Source: Rosa chinensis (taxonomy: Eukaryota; Streptophyta; Magnoliopsida; Rosales; Rosaceae). Taken from it: DNA of 64,000 nt. Numbering within the stretch: the stretch's first letter is position 1; each line of letters starts with the position of its first letter. Under the pieces are notes generated by a model. It saw only the letters and a list, made by a program, of their open reading frames with translations, was not told the DNA's origin and ran no database searches. This document shows, piece by piece, positions 48,439 to 59,967 of the stretch. The translations under genes were made by a program, and so were the position numbers. Where the stretch lies: positions 7,734,001 to 7,798,000 of the forward strand of contig NC_037094.1 of the NCBI RefSeq assembly GCF_002994745.2. The letters are read 5' to 3'.

Positions 48439-48837
48439 TTATCGAACCTGGTTTACTTTGATCTTGAGAAGCTTCTGTTGTTGTTGATCGTAAAAGAATT
48501 TAGGCGATATGTGCTTGGTGTTGTCGCCTTTGATGTAGCCTTGCTTCATTTGTTCAATGCAAGTAGCATTATCCTCATAGATGCCCATTGTCTCATCTGT
48601 GGTAGACTTCAGACCACAATTTCTTAGAATATACGTAACCATGGATCAAAACCATATACATTTATGAACTACTTCTTGAAGAGCAATAATCTCTGCATGA
48701 TTCGAAGAGGTAGCGACTAAGGTCTGCTTTGTAGACCTCCAAGATATCGCGGTCTTTCCCATGGTGAATACATAACCAGTTTGGGAGCAACCTTTATGTG
48801 GGTCAAAGAGGTACCCAGCATCAGCAAAACCTGCCAA
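48439..48837 (-). pseudogene. Copia RNase H remnant
   Basis: The words GFADAGYLFDPHKGCSQTGY, ISWRSTKQTLVATSSNHAEI and MGIYEDNATCIEQMKQGY are the copia RNase H signature (DA..., SS..AE, D). The region is broken by a frame change between 48646 and 48642, so no full product is made. Confidence 0.88.
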
Positions 48838-49113
48838 AACACTTATATCGTTTTAGGATGGGGATAGAGGACGCAGGCCAGTGTTGGTGTTCCTGGTGTG
48901 TGATGGGTCCGAATCCATCATCGTTATGTAGGAATAGAACAAACTTATATCAATCGTACCACTTAGGTATCGAAAGGTATCTTTAACACCAGTCTAATGG
49001 CGTCGTGTTGGCGCAGAGCTATATCTAGCTAACAAGTTCACAGCGAATGAGATGTCCAGTCTTGTGCATTGTGTTAAGTACAATAATGCGCATATTGCAC
49101 TTAGATAGGGCAC

Positions 49114-50026
49114 TTATGCCTCTAACACTTCTTCATTGTCATCTTTTGGACGAAATGGATCCTTCTTTGGATCAAGATTACGGACGACCATTAGGGTGCT
49201 TGAAGGCTTAATCTTGTCAGTGTTGAAACGCCTAAGCATCTTTTGGGTATAAGCTGATTGATGAATTAGGATAGCATCTCTATGGTGCTCAAGTTCTAAA
49301 TTGAGGCAAAATCGTGTTTTCCCAAGATCTTTCATCTCAAACTCGGATTTCAAGTGTTCAGCGGTTTCCCTTAACTCTTTAAGTGTGACAATTATGTTCA
49401 TGTCATTGACATAAACTGCTACTATTGCAAATCCGGAACTTGTTCTCTTTATGAACACACATGGGCGTAGTTCATTGTTGACATATCCCCTACCAATCAA
49501 GTAGTCACTTAGACGGTTATACCACATCCGTCCGGATTCTTTTAATCCATATAGTGAGCGTTTCAATCTTATAACAAACGCGCTCTGGGACTATCATGTA
49601 TATTTATGTATCTAGATCCCCATATAGATACGCAGTAACCACATCCATAAGCTGCATGTTCAATTTTTCAGAAACTACCAAACTGACAAGGGAGTGGAAC
49701 GTTATAACGTCCATTACGGGAGAATAAGTCTCCTCGTAGTCGATTTCAGGGCGTTGTGAGAAGCCTTGAGCCACAAGGCGAGCTTTGTACCTTACAATCT
49801 CGTTTTGCTTATTACGCTTTCTAACGAATACCCATTTGTGACCAACTGGTTTGGTGTTGGGCGGCATTGGTACAACTTTGCCGAATACCTTTCTTTTCGC
49901 TAGAGAATCAAGTTCTGTCTCGATCGCATCTTTCCATTTTGGCCAATCAGCTCTACGTTGGCATTCATCAACGGAGCGTTGTTCTATGTCATCGGTCTCA
50001 ATAATCTCACGCGCCACTGAATACAT
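49114..50026 (-). pseudogene. Copia reverse transcriptase remnant with altered active site
   Basis: The fingers/palm words WKDAIETELDSLAKRKVF, GHKWVFVRKRNKQNEIVRYK and ARLVAQGFSQRPEIDYEETY are clear. After a break near 49590, KRSLYGLKESGRMWYNRLSD and IHQSAYTQKMLRRF follow. The catalytic YVDD box reads YVND (49402-49413), so one of the metal-binding aspartates is lost. With the frame break this domain cannot be active. Confidence 0.92.
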
Positions 50027-50832
50027 AAATACATCATCAATGATGATGAAGCTTCTTTCCCACGTCCCATGTACACTAGTCTAATTTAAAGATATCTCTA
50101 CGTTCTCAGGGATAAGTTTTGACATTGATGCGTCCCCCAATGATGTTTCTTGGACATAACCATAATCCGGAACATTCTCATGGGACGGATTTTGAGTATT
50201 GATGATAAAAAGATTTGTTTGTGCCTCATTCGCTCTCTTTCTAGGGCAAGAATCCTTCGAACCAATCGGTCTACCGCTCTTCCTTGCCGGACTTACGACC
50301 ATAGATGCCACATCATTGCCATTCTGGGCAATGGCGCCATCTCCTGGTGTCACAGGTATGGCGTTATGTCCAGTATTCCGGACATCAATCCGTGCAGGCA
50401 CGTTTGCAATAGGTATGTGTGATCTGGTCACTTTGGCAATATCAGAAAACGCATCAGGCAGAGTATCTGCTACATTCTGGAGCTCGATTATTCGTCGCAC
50501 TTCAAGTTCCGACTGCGCGGTATGGGGATCGAGATGAAACATAGTGGGGACAGACCACGACAATTCATGTCGTTCCTGTTGAACATCTGTGTTCTTATCT
50601 CCCCCTAACGAGGGGAAGACTGTCTCATCAAAGTGACAATCCGCAAATCTAGCGGTAAAGAGATCGCATGTCATAGCGGACGATAGTTGGAGATTCATAT
50701 CCAACATAGATGTCCATTTGTCATTGTGGACCCATCTTAGTACGCTGTGGCGGCATAATAGGCACATAAATGGCACACCCAAATATGCGTAAGTGCGAGA
50801 TATCAGGCTCGTACTCAATCACTAGCTGTAAC

Positions 50833-51652
50833 TCAGAGTAAGATTGGGTTGCAGTGGGTCATAGACGAATTAGCGTCGCTGCATGCAATGTTGCATATCC
50901 CCAAGCAGAAACAGGGAGATTGGTGAGCATAACCAATGTCTGTGCTATCATCTGTAGTCGTTTGATAGCGGCTTCTACTAGACCATTTTGGGTATGAACA
51001 TGGGGAACTGGATGCAATAGTCATCGAACGCTTTTGATGTGAACTCCCCAGCATTATCAAGTCAAATTGACTTAATAGGATGGTCAGGGTAGTGAGCCTG
51101 TAGATGAATAATCTGGGCGAGGAGTTTAGCGTAAGCAGCATTTCGAGTGGACAGCAGCGTGACATGTGACCAGAGTGTCGACGCATCAACTAATACCGTA
51201 AAATATTTAAAAGGTCTGCATGATGGTTGAATTGGTCCACATATATCTTCTTGGATTCTCTGTAAGAATGGAATCAGTATTTTAGGATCATTTGTGTAGG
51301 ATGATCTCGGTCCTAATTTTCTGAAAGAACAGGCTTTGCAAAATGAGCTAGTGGCCTTAGAAGCAACCAATGAAGATTTTGGTTGGGCCTGAGCGTCTGT
51401 AATGCTATTAGAAGCAAAATGTGTGATTACATCACTCATCATGTTGTTGGAACCATGGAAAGTGGCATCCATGGCGTCTTGGCCATGGGCAGAAACACTC
51501 ATGGCGTCACAGCCAGGATTGGCGCCATTTATAGCGTTGTCACATAGGACTTGGGCGCCATTTATAGCATCTGGCCCTGCAGCGCCAGATGCTGCAATTG
51601 TTGGGGTCTTACTAAGCCCGGGAATCAATTTTCGATCCTTGCTTCTTCTCAA
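50833..51652 (-). pseudogene. Copia integrase remnant with a long spacer in the zinc finger
   Basis: FCKACSFRKLG is the CC half of the HHCC finger. IQEDICGPI, then LDNAGEF, then GLVEAAIKRLQ give the D, D, E of the catalytic core, but a TGA at 51062-51064 and a frame change separate them. Before the Cys pair lies a stretch of about 90 residues rich in Ala, Asn, Gly and Asp (DAINGA and DAM recurring). It separates the Cys half from the His half (LWYNRLGHHGRDMM near 51720), where the first His is Tyr. The region between integrase and RT (50081-50818) carries GRPIGSKD followed by a basic run. Confidence 0.85.
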
Positions 51653-51670
51653 TATGAAGAATGGATGTCC

Positions 51671-52173
51671 TTATGAAGTTTTTAGTATACGGATCATCAT
51701 ATCACGACCATGATGTCCTAGTCGGTTATACCAAAGCCAGTATGTGTCACAATCCAAGAAATCTTCTCTTATGACATTATTGGATTCAATTGGTCGAATT
51801 GTAGTGACATAAAGACCACTAGATTGATACATAAGCTTCTCTAAGATGCGCTTTCGTCCGCAATCATTAGAGGTAATGCAAATGAACTCTTTTCCGTTCT
51901 CATTATGTTTTTCCGCATGGAATCCGTTGGCTCTTATATCTTTAAAGCTCAATAAGGTTCGATTTGCCTTAGGAGCATAAAGAGCTTCAGTTACTTTAAT
52001 CAAGGTGCCATTTGGCAATAGGAATTGGGTCATTCCATGTCCTTGAACTAAACCTGATGGCCCAGCCATCGTAGTCACATAGGAATGTGTAGGCAACATC
52101 TCTAAGAATAATTGCCTATGGCGTAGAATGGTGTGTGTAGTCGTACTATCCGCAAGACATTATAGTTCACTAG
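51671..52173 (-). pseudogene. Copia protease and gag-pre-integrase remnant
   Basis: LADSTTTHTILRHRQLF carries the aspartic protease site as D-S-T. It is followed by LPNGTLIKVTEALYAPKANR and TLLSFKDIRANGFHAE, then YWLWYNRLGHHGRDMM, the start of the HHCC finger. Copia proteases normally read D-S/T-G, so the third residue is altered. Confidence 0.85.
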
Positions 52174-52590
52174 AATCCATTCCTAAAAGAAAAGCTCGTA
52201 ATTAAAAATGAGTCATAAAGAAAAGAACTCAACTTTTATTAATAAGCCAAACGGAATTACATCATTGTTTCTTTGACCAAAGAAAATCTAATCCAATAAA
52301 CTAGCTAATGCAAAACAATGGTTGTTGTCTAACTCCTTTCGGTAATTCCAATGCAAATGTGACCAGGTGAGTAGAGAGATGTCGGTGTAGCAAGGCTCGC
52401 TTAAGTACCACTTATCTCAAAACCTTCCTAAACATCACACTTACATTGAGTACGCCTACTTTGAAGAAAGACTAATACCATTGACATCTACTACAAAAAT
52501 AATATGGCAATTGCTTATATCTCTTGGAAAATAAAAAGACTTAATCAAAATCATCAGTTTCTGGGTCTTGATCCTTGTAGTCTTCCACCC

Positions 52591-53652
52591 TTAGATCCAG
52601 ATCGCCATCTTGATCTTATGTTCCATGTAGTTTGCCTCCCTTGCTTCACGATACATCTTGTATACGTTTGCAACATTCTGGGATGCTTTACATGCTTTGG
52701 CCCAATGTCCAGTTGATCCACATCGAAGACAAACATTATTGTGGTCAGGCTCCCTTGATTGAGGCACCTTTGGGGCGCAATTTGGACGACCATTGCTCTT
52801 GGTGGCGTTACTACCATGGTCGGAGGCTCCACCTCTCTCTCTCTTCACACGTTGACCTCCATGGTTCCGTGCACGCCTCTCTTGGCGATTTCCTTCCTCT
52901 TTAGCGCGAGAATATGGACCAGAACGTCCAGAATTGTCCCTACTCTTAGGGTTTCGCTCCTTGCATCCTCCATTAGGGGCGCGACTATAGTTAGACTCTG
53001 GAATAAACTTAGTTCCCACGGGTCTAGAATTATAGTTCTTCACAAGAATATTGTCGTGCTTTTCGTGCTTTTCAGCTACGTTCATGGCGCCAATGAGCTC
53101 ATGAAATCTTGTGATACGTCATGCTTTCACATCAATCCAATAATTCTTTGAAATCATCAGGGCGAAGACGGGGAAGGTAGAGAGAGTTTTCTCGATCAAC
53201 ATCGTATCAGTTATGGCTTGGCCACAAAACTCCATCAGAGACTTGATACGAAGGGCTTCCGAGTTATAATCAAGCACAGACTTGAAATCACAAAAGCGGA
53301 GGCTATGCCATCGCACTTCTAAATCAGGAAGCAGGGAGTCACGAACGTTGCCAAATCGATGCTCAAGTTCAACCCATAGCTTTCTTGGGTCCTCCTCATT
53401 GAGGTATTCACTTTGAAGCGCGTCATTCATGTGCCTTGTCATGAGAATTATGGTTTTAGCTTGATTTGCTTCAAAAGCAGTAGCTTGCTCAATGGAGAGC
53501 ACGTTCTGACTAGGTTCTTGGATGGTTTCCAGAAGTCCATCAGCCTCAAGATGTTGGCGCACATCTCGGACCCACCTATGGTATCTTGCTCCAGTTGTCT
53601 CCAGTAGAACAAAGTTTAACTTATTCAGGTTACTCATATTGAAAAACAACAC
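52591..53652 (-). pseudogene. Copia gag remnant with zinc knuckle
   Basis: Begins near MSNLNKLNFVLLETTGARYH, with YHRWVRDVRQHLEADGLLET typical of copia gag (UBN2-like). An in-frame TGA interrupts it near 53119; the same frame then continues to the zinc knuckle CLRCGSTGHWAKAC (52690-52731, C-x2-C-x4-H-x4-C), which binds the element's RNA. A basic Arg/Asn/Gly-rich part precedes the knuckle. Confidence 0.88.
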
Positions 53653-54366
53653 AAGATTAGGGTTAGTTTAGGAGAGAAAAAGACTACCACAAAAAACTAT
53701 AAAATTTCTGAGCATAATCGTTTCCAAGAAATTAGAGATTTTCTGAGCGTAGTCGCTTCCAAGAAAATCTGATTCTAAGAGGGGTTTTGGATTATATCGA
53801 AACAACGATGTATGTGGTCAATCATTTTCTCCTCAACAAACTTTAAGTTTGGAGGATTCTACAAGCTCCAAGCTTGGAATGAGCACGAACCCCCACAGTT
53901 CGACTTTAGGTCTACCCTATGAAGAAGAAAAGGGGGTAGAAGAATGGAGGTTGCGAGTCCCCGAGAAAAGAAGAAAAAGAATGAAAAGCTTCAAAAACAG
54001 GAACTTTTAGAAAAGTTTACCTTGAAAAGTTGCTGGAATTTGGTGGCCAAAGTTGGTGGCTGGGTTGTGCAGTGAAACTGTTGGGTCGCTGCAGGGGCCG
54101 TTGCGAGGATGTCGTGAGGCCACGAGGACGCTGCGAGGATGTCACGAGAAGTCGCAAGGGCGTGAGGATGCTGCGGAGATGCCGCAAGGACGCTGCGGGG
54201 AAGGTGGTAGCACCAGCAAGGCTAATTCGGTGAAGTATTTTTTCGGCCTTTAGGGTTTTTAAGGCTAGGGTAAAGGTTTCGTGCTGATAACGTGTTTTGG
54301 GGAATCAGAAATTGAGAGAAAATCGCTATGTATTCTCATTGATAATATGAGTCTCTTTATATAGAG

Positions 54367-55550
54367 TAGGCCTGGCAACGTGCGGGTATAGTGCGGGTTC
54401 TTAACGGGCCGACCCGGTAAGAACCCGTTAGCTTAACGGGTTTCGAGGGCTAAACCCGGCGGGTTTGCGGGTTATCCGTTGGAACCCGTTAAGACCCGTA
54501 AGCAGTTTTTTTTTTTTTTTTTTTTTTTTTTAACTTTTTTTTTTAATTCATAATTCATTGCACTACTAATCCAACAGTAACACGTTAGCACTTCCTTCAA
54601 GCTTTCAATTCCCACCTCAGTTACCAAATTCCAAACAGACTACAGAAAAATGGTCTGGTAGCCACTGGTGGGCGTTGTCCTACTTTGGTTTTAATGCATT
54701 TGTTCTTATAGTGAGAGTAAAGAAGCCCTACACCGACCACAAATCTGGTCCACAACATCCCAACTTAGCAGAAGCCAAAGAAAACTAGTGCTAACAGTCT
54801 ACTGCTCTTACCAATCAACATAGTCAACAATCAAAATCGCAAACCGAGTACAAATTAGCAATCCAGTACACAAAAGCAATCGAAGATTGAAACCGATTGA
54901 TTCCAATTCGAATCGATCACAAATGAAACAATTACCAAACAAAATCAATAACTCAAGGATTCTAAAGATCGAGAATGAACAAAAACTAAGCAACGAATCT
55001 GGATCAAACATTCAGATCACAGCACGAGACTGATACAAAGTGGCACCAACATAGAAAACAAACCGAGAATTTGAACTCACCCCGATTTGATATACTCGGT
55101 GGGACAGCGAGTCGGTGATCAATCCGAGTCAATAAGAAACACAAGTAGAAGAAGAAGAAGAAGCAGAGCGCGGCCACCAAACCCAAATCCCAATAAGCAC
55201 TTCAGAACCCAATCCCAGCTCAGATTCTCTCACTCTGAAATTGTGGGTTTGGATGAAGAAGAGAGGGATGGAGTCATGGAGTCTACGAGAGAGGCAGAGA
55301 GCGGATTGCTGAAAGAAATAGGCAGAGTCATGGATTCCTGAAGCCGCGTAGAAAGGGTTTTAATTTTCATAAATAACTTAACGGGTTCCAACGGGCTTAA
55401 CGGGTCTAACACGGCACGGCCCGTTAATTTACGGGTTTTTGGCGTGCGGGCTTTTCTCGGCCCGGATTAATAATTGGGCCGGTTCGTGCGGACTTTTACC
55501 GTGCGGGTTTCGGGCGGGTTTGCGGGTCACGGGCTCAAATGCCAGGCCTA
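54367..55550. mobile_element. Non-autonomous hAT element, 1184 bp, nested in the copia 5' LTR
   Basis: The ends TAGGCCTGGCA and TGCCAGGCCTA are perfect inverted repeats. An exact 8-bp duplication ATATAGAG lies on each side (54359-54366 and 55551-55558). Eight bases is the hAT target length. Both subterminal zones are crowded with copies of AACGGGT and its complement ACCCGTT, a known habit of plant hAT elements, where transposase binds. A T run (54507-54531) follows the left zone. The interior has no transposase-like frame. When it is removed, the two LTR halves rejoin to the 218 bp of the other LTR. Confidence 0.93.
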
Positions 55551-55707
55551 ATATAGAGGGTTACAATGCATATAATCTAAATCATACAGGAAAGTAATCG
55601 TACATTGAATAGGAATCTAGATCCTTCTAATGTAACCCTATTACCACTAAGTCAAGTAACTTAGAGTTTGGGTCAAACACAAATTAGAGATTTACTTGAA
55701 CAATATA

Positions 55708-58700
55708 TATATATTTAATATTTGTTTTCATCCGTTGGGTCTAGGTCACTTCCTGAGTCAGTTTTTGAACCTACAAATTGACTCAAAGTGATCGTGGTCA
55801 GTTTTCAACTGATAGAAACAAACATAAAAAAACAGTGAATAAATGTATGACCCAATAACCTAGTGACCCAACGGGTAAACTTGCTCTCACTATATGAAAC
55901 TAGTTTACACGGTATCGTTTGATCCAAATTTTACAAATCATTTGATGGTACTGTAGATTTGATTCTTATAATCGTACTACAGTCATACATTAATTCAAGA
56001 TCAAGCTAAAATAGTCTATTGATGCGTGAAAGTCAGTTTTATATTTATATAAAGCCGATCAAGTAAATCGTGGGTAAATTAAGGTACTGTGAACCACCAT
56101 TATTCGTAGATATATCCACAATATTATTAGTTTTTATTTTATTTTAATTTTTTTATAAAATTTTAATGCACCAAACAATCACAGGAGCTAGCTAAGGAGG
56201 TGAATAATTCATAAATAGTACGCCCGAAATTAAGACTGAATTGCCAGCACGTTAGAAGCCACCGTGGAACATCTTCCTTTCCCTTGTGGAAGCCCCTTGC
56301 ATTCATTTCACTCCCCAAAAACCTCAACTGGTAACCAGTGTACAACTTTTAATCGCATTAACACATCGTGGGACACACTGTATAGTGTTCGTTGTTCAAT
56401 TCTCGACCTAGCTCATGGTGGTGGGAGCAAACCGTAATGCTATGTACTTGTATATCATTGATCCAATCATTTTTTTAATTATTTTTTTTAATAATCGAAG
56501 CTCTATTACTACATTGAATATACATGTGTATGCATCAATGCATGCACGAAGCATGCTTTAATGTATGCTTTTATTGATAGCTAGCTAGGATAAAATCAAC
56601 AAAGGTGTTACTAGATTGGGTGAATTACACGCTACTTCAATTAATTGTCGATTTTAGTTTCATATTTAATCGGTGGGGGGTTTGTTATGTATTGTAAATT
56701 AAAATCCATGTACCATTTCTGATTGAAAAGCATTATGAATATGCATTTTCACGATGCCGAAAAGCTTCAGCGGTTTTCGTTATATGTTTGCACTTGTGAT
56801 TTCTAACTCTTAAAACCACCTAGTCTTAAAATATCAATTTCTTATTGCCTAAACGTAAAATACTATCACCTGATGAGTCTAGTACGAGGATGGAAATATG
56901 AACATAAAATTTGACTGTGAAATATATGTATAACTCAATATACAGCACAAAATACTTCATAAAAAGGATGATCATGATATTCGATCAGGTAGTTGTGTAT
57001 AGGAATAAAATCTCTATAATTTACTCTGTTGATTTAGATAAAAGGAGCAAACCTAGCTGTACAAGTGTAGAATATTACCAAATGATTATATTAAGACTAG
57101 ACTTGTATAGTAATTGAGGAAAGGAATATCTCAGGTTGAATAACTTGGTAAGCGATCTAATTATGTCTGACATTATTTGTCCAGCAAGTTTTTGCTGCGT
57201 TGTGTGTTAATTCTTTTAGTAAATAATAGGGCACAAGTTAGAACGCAACTTTTTCTTAATTCCTTTTTAATTTGATCACTTGGCTGGTTTCACATGAGAA
57301 CCATAATGCAGCTAACATGTAAACTTCATTAGATCAAATGGATGCCCATGCAAGAGAAGGGCAGGCAACCCACTTGGCTGGTTTCATTTGTTAAATGCCG
57401 CCGTATTTGTTGTATTTCTTAGGTAGATTATATTTCACTCAATTATCCGCCGTGAGCAACACATTTAAGAATTTTTCTTCTCAAAATCAAATAAGCAAAA
57501 TAACGTCTTCAATTGGAATGTCTACTTACATTTTACCTTATGCATGTGTGTTTAAAGCTCATTAAACACTTCATTTTCGTCTCTCTGCACACTCCTGCTC
57601 ATTCCCTTGGCAACCTTCAAACTAACCTAAACTTTATTCAACCATTTTAATAAATATCTTGCTGCCTTTGGTTACTCTCCTTCCTGACCAAACATTGAAA
57701 CAACTTGTTTGTACGAGCTAAAAAGCATATTATAAGCAATTTTCTATAAATTGAAATATTGTTACAGCTGAAAGTTACTCATTAAATAATTGACTGATTT
57801 GTAAATCCCACCCTACACCACATAATTAGAAACTTATAATAATTCAAAGTTATAGCATTTTCCATTGCAAGAAGAAAGAGGAAACAGATAGAAAGTAGAG
57901 ACGGGGGTGACGGGTTAAGTAAGATTGACCAAAAAGAAGGAGAAGAAAAAGGATGGGGTAAGAAAAAGTGAGAGGAGGAGGTAAAGAGGGCGCATTAGCA
58001 TTTAGGAGAGGTTGAGAAGGGCAGACAAGAACAGATTGGCACAGGCTGTTCAAAAGGGACCCCATTCCCATTCCCATTCCCATTACCGTTCCCACATTAC
58101 CATTACCAGTCCCATTCCCATCCAATTGGCGACACATTACTACATGAATGAATGAACCACAGGAAGAGAAGAAGAAATTAACTTTTGTAGCAGATATGAA
58201 AGCTAATGCAGGGTTATTCTTCTAGTGCTTGCAGTTGGAGTTCAGACTTTGATTTGTAGTTCAGACTTTTTATTAATTAACAAAAAAAAAACACACTTTA
58301 GATTATCCAACTATCTATTTTTATTAGTGTAAGTGTACGTCCGAACTATAAATTCATTCCCTTCCATATAATATAGCTCAAGTTCTTAATTTTAATAATT
58401 TAAAGTTGATAATTTTAGAGGTTCTTTCGTGTAATTTTTCATTGGTAATCAAGAAAAAAAAAAAAAGAGAAAGAAAAGAAGAAGAAAAAGAAACGTGCGT
58501 GGCGTTTCTCCTGGATTTCCGAAACCCCCAACTGCCTGGAATCGTATTTCTAATTCTAAAAACCCCCACCCTAATCCCATGGTCATGCTCCCCATGCCAG
58601 AATTACTCCACATGCCACTTGCTCCTTCCTCATTTTTAACCACTTGATATTTTTTTTGTTTGGTTTAATTGAATTTAATTTAATGCCGCCTTTTTCTCTC

Positions 58701-59212
58701 TCTAGTCTCTAGTCTCCGGTCTCCATATAACTAATGTTATTATAATATAATATTATATATATTTCTGTTCTCAAGTTACTACTTGCCACACCTGTGGTAA
58801 TGAGCTGGCCCCTAACATGCTCTCTCTCCCCCCTAAAGTCATATCCTATCTCTTCCTCTTTTTACACCATGACCTACCCTTATCACAGACAAACAATAGT
58901 GTTGTGTTTGCCTTATTTTTAGATAAGACCCAAAAAATAGATACCGTATGTTTTTCTTTAATAAAATTGTTAATAAATAACTGACAATATTATAATAAAA
59001 AATATACAATAATTAGACTTTAGAATATACAACGGATATAAATACAATAGAGAATCATTGAAATTTAAAAAAATAATCCATGTACGGACGTACACTTGCA
59101 CAAACATAAATAGACAGTTAGATAACATCAAATATATTTTCTTATTATAAAAAAAAATTTATTCATAAATATTAACAGCTAAAATCTATTGATTCACGTA
59201 CATTATCTGTAA
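55708..59212. other. Gene-free stretch right of the copia element
   Basis: AT-rich DNA with no recognised gene. The segment 55735-55880 has an imperfect hairpin (CCGTTGGGTC near 55736 against GACCCAACGG near 55867). An ATTCCC/ATTACC hexamer-like run lies at 58063-58122. Frames over the latter give only Gly/Met/Asn repeats and are not genes. Confidence 0.5.
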
Positions 59213-59967
59213 GAGCAAGTCCACCGGTATGACTTTGCCTGGGCAAAGTGAGAGAATGATGATGTGGTGACCGGGCATGGAGAGAAACCAGCTTCCACCG
59301 GCAAACTCTTGACCAGCCAAACTTTGGCTTTCCATGACTGAGGTCAAAAAAAGGGGCAAGCCCATGACTAAACTCTTGCCCGAAGTCATCCGGCTGCCAG
59401 CTCGGCCAACCACAGAACGTGGCTGACCTCACAGGGGCTGCGGAGAGAGAAGAGAAACAGACGCTACGGAATTGCTTCGATCTCGGCCTGGGGTTGCTTC
59501 GATCTCGGCCTGGGGGCAACGTCTGGGCCGGCTGACGCCATGGAGTGGCCGGATGAGGTGAGGCGACCTCGGGTTGCTTCGATCTCGGCCTGGGGTTGCT
59601 TCGATCTCGGCCTAGGGGCAGCGTTCGGGCCGGCTGACGCCACGGAGTGGCCGGAATAGGTGAGGCGACCTAGGGGGAGCCGGGTCCGTGGATGGAGGAC
59701 GCCGGAGGAGGGAGAAACAGGCGGGTCGGGTAGGGAGAAACGTAAACAGTAAAATAGCAGAAATGTAAACAGTAAAAAACCAGAAAACTGAACAGTACAA
59801 ACGTAGAAAAAACAAAAAAAATGAACAGTAAAACAGCGTGAACAGTGTTGCCCGGGCAAGAAAAAAACGGGTGCAAACCTATGTCCAATGGCAGTGAATA
59901 GTAACTTGACTGGTCGAATTTTTGACTTCTCGACTTTGCCTTTTCTTGACTACGGGTGCACTTGCTC
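59213..59967. mobile_element. GC-rich MITE, 755 bp, with TAA target duplication
   Basis: The ends GAGCAAGTCCACC and GGTGCACTTGCTC are 13-bp inverted repeats with one mismatch. TAA flanks each side (59210-59212 and 59968-59970), which fits PIF/Harbinger. It stands out from its AT-rich surroundings by GC content. Inside are a 102-bp tandem duplication and a zone with repeated AACAGTAAAA-like words (59745-59850). No transposase is encoded. Confidence 0.75.
59472..59675. repeat. Nested tandem repeat inside the MITE (102-bp unit holding two 22-bp units)
   Basis: TTGCTTCGATCTCGGCCTGG occurs four times, at about 59472, 59494, 59574 and 59596. Each pair is followed by a GGCCGGCTGACGCCA block and then GGTGAGGCGACCT. 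The large unit is 102 bp, repeated twice with a few substitutions. Confidence 0.88.

Larger units (their letters stand above)
47927..55702 (-). mobile_element. Complete but defective Ty1-copia LTR retrotransposon (Ale/Retrofit-like)
   Basis: The LTRs are 218 bp each: 47927-48144 (3' LTR) and 54293-55702 (5' LTR, interrupted by a hAT element plus its 8-bp target duplication, which leaves 218 bp). Both have TG...CA ends. ATATA flanks the element on both sides (47922-47926 and 55703-55707). The LTRs differ at about 20 positions by eye, roughly 90% identity, so the insertion is old. A polypurine tract (AAGGGGGAG) sits next to the 3' LTR at 48145-48153. The sequence TTATCAGCACGA next to the 5' LTR is the likely primer-binding region. 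The order from right to left is gag, protease, integrase, reverse transcriptase, RNase H, the copia order. Several stops and frameshifts make it non-autonomous. The lineage name is inferred from short LTRs and leader. Confidence 0.92.

Noticed and set aside
54030..54253. Plus-strand frames with repeated Gly/Arg words
   Set aside because: They fall in the copia leader, antisense to the element, and come from a short CGCTGCGAGGATG-type repeat.
57850..58137. Minus-strand frame with Gly/Met/Asn repeats
   Set aside because: Produced by the ATTCCC/ATTACC hexamer-like run.
59464..59859. Minus-strand frame of 131 codons
   Set aside because: Lies inside the MITE and its tandem repeats; the Pro/Arg-rich repeats are not a gene.
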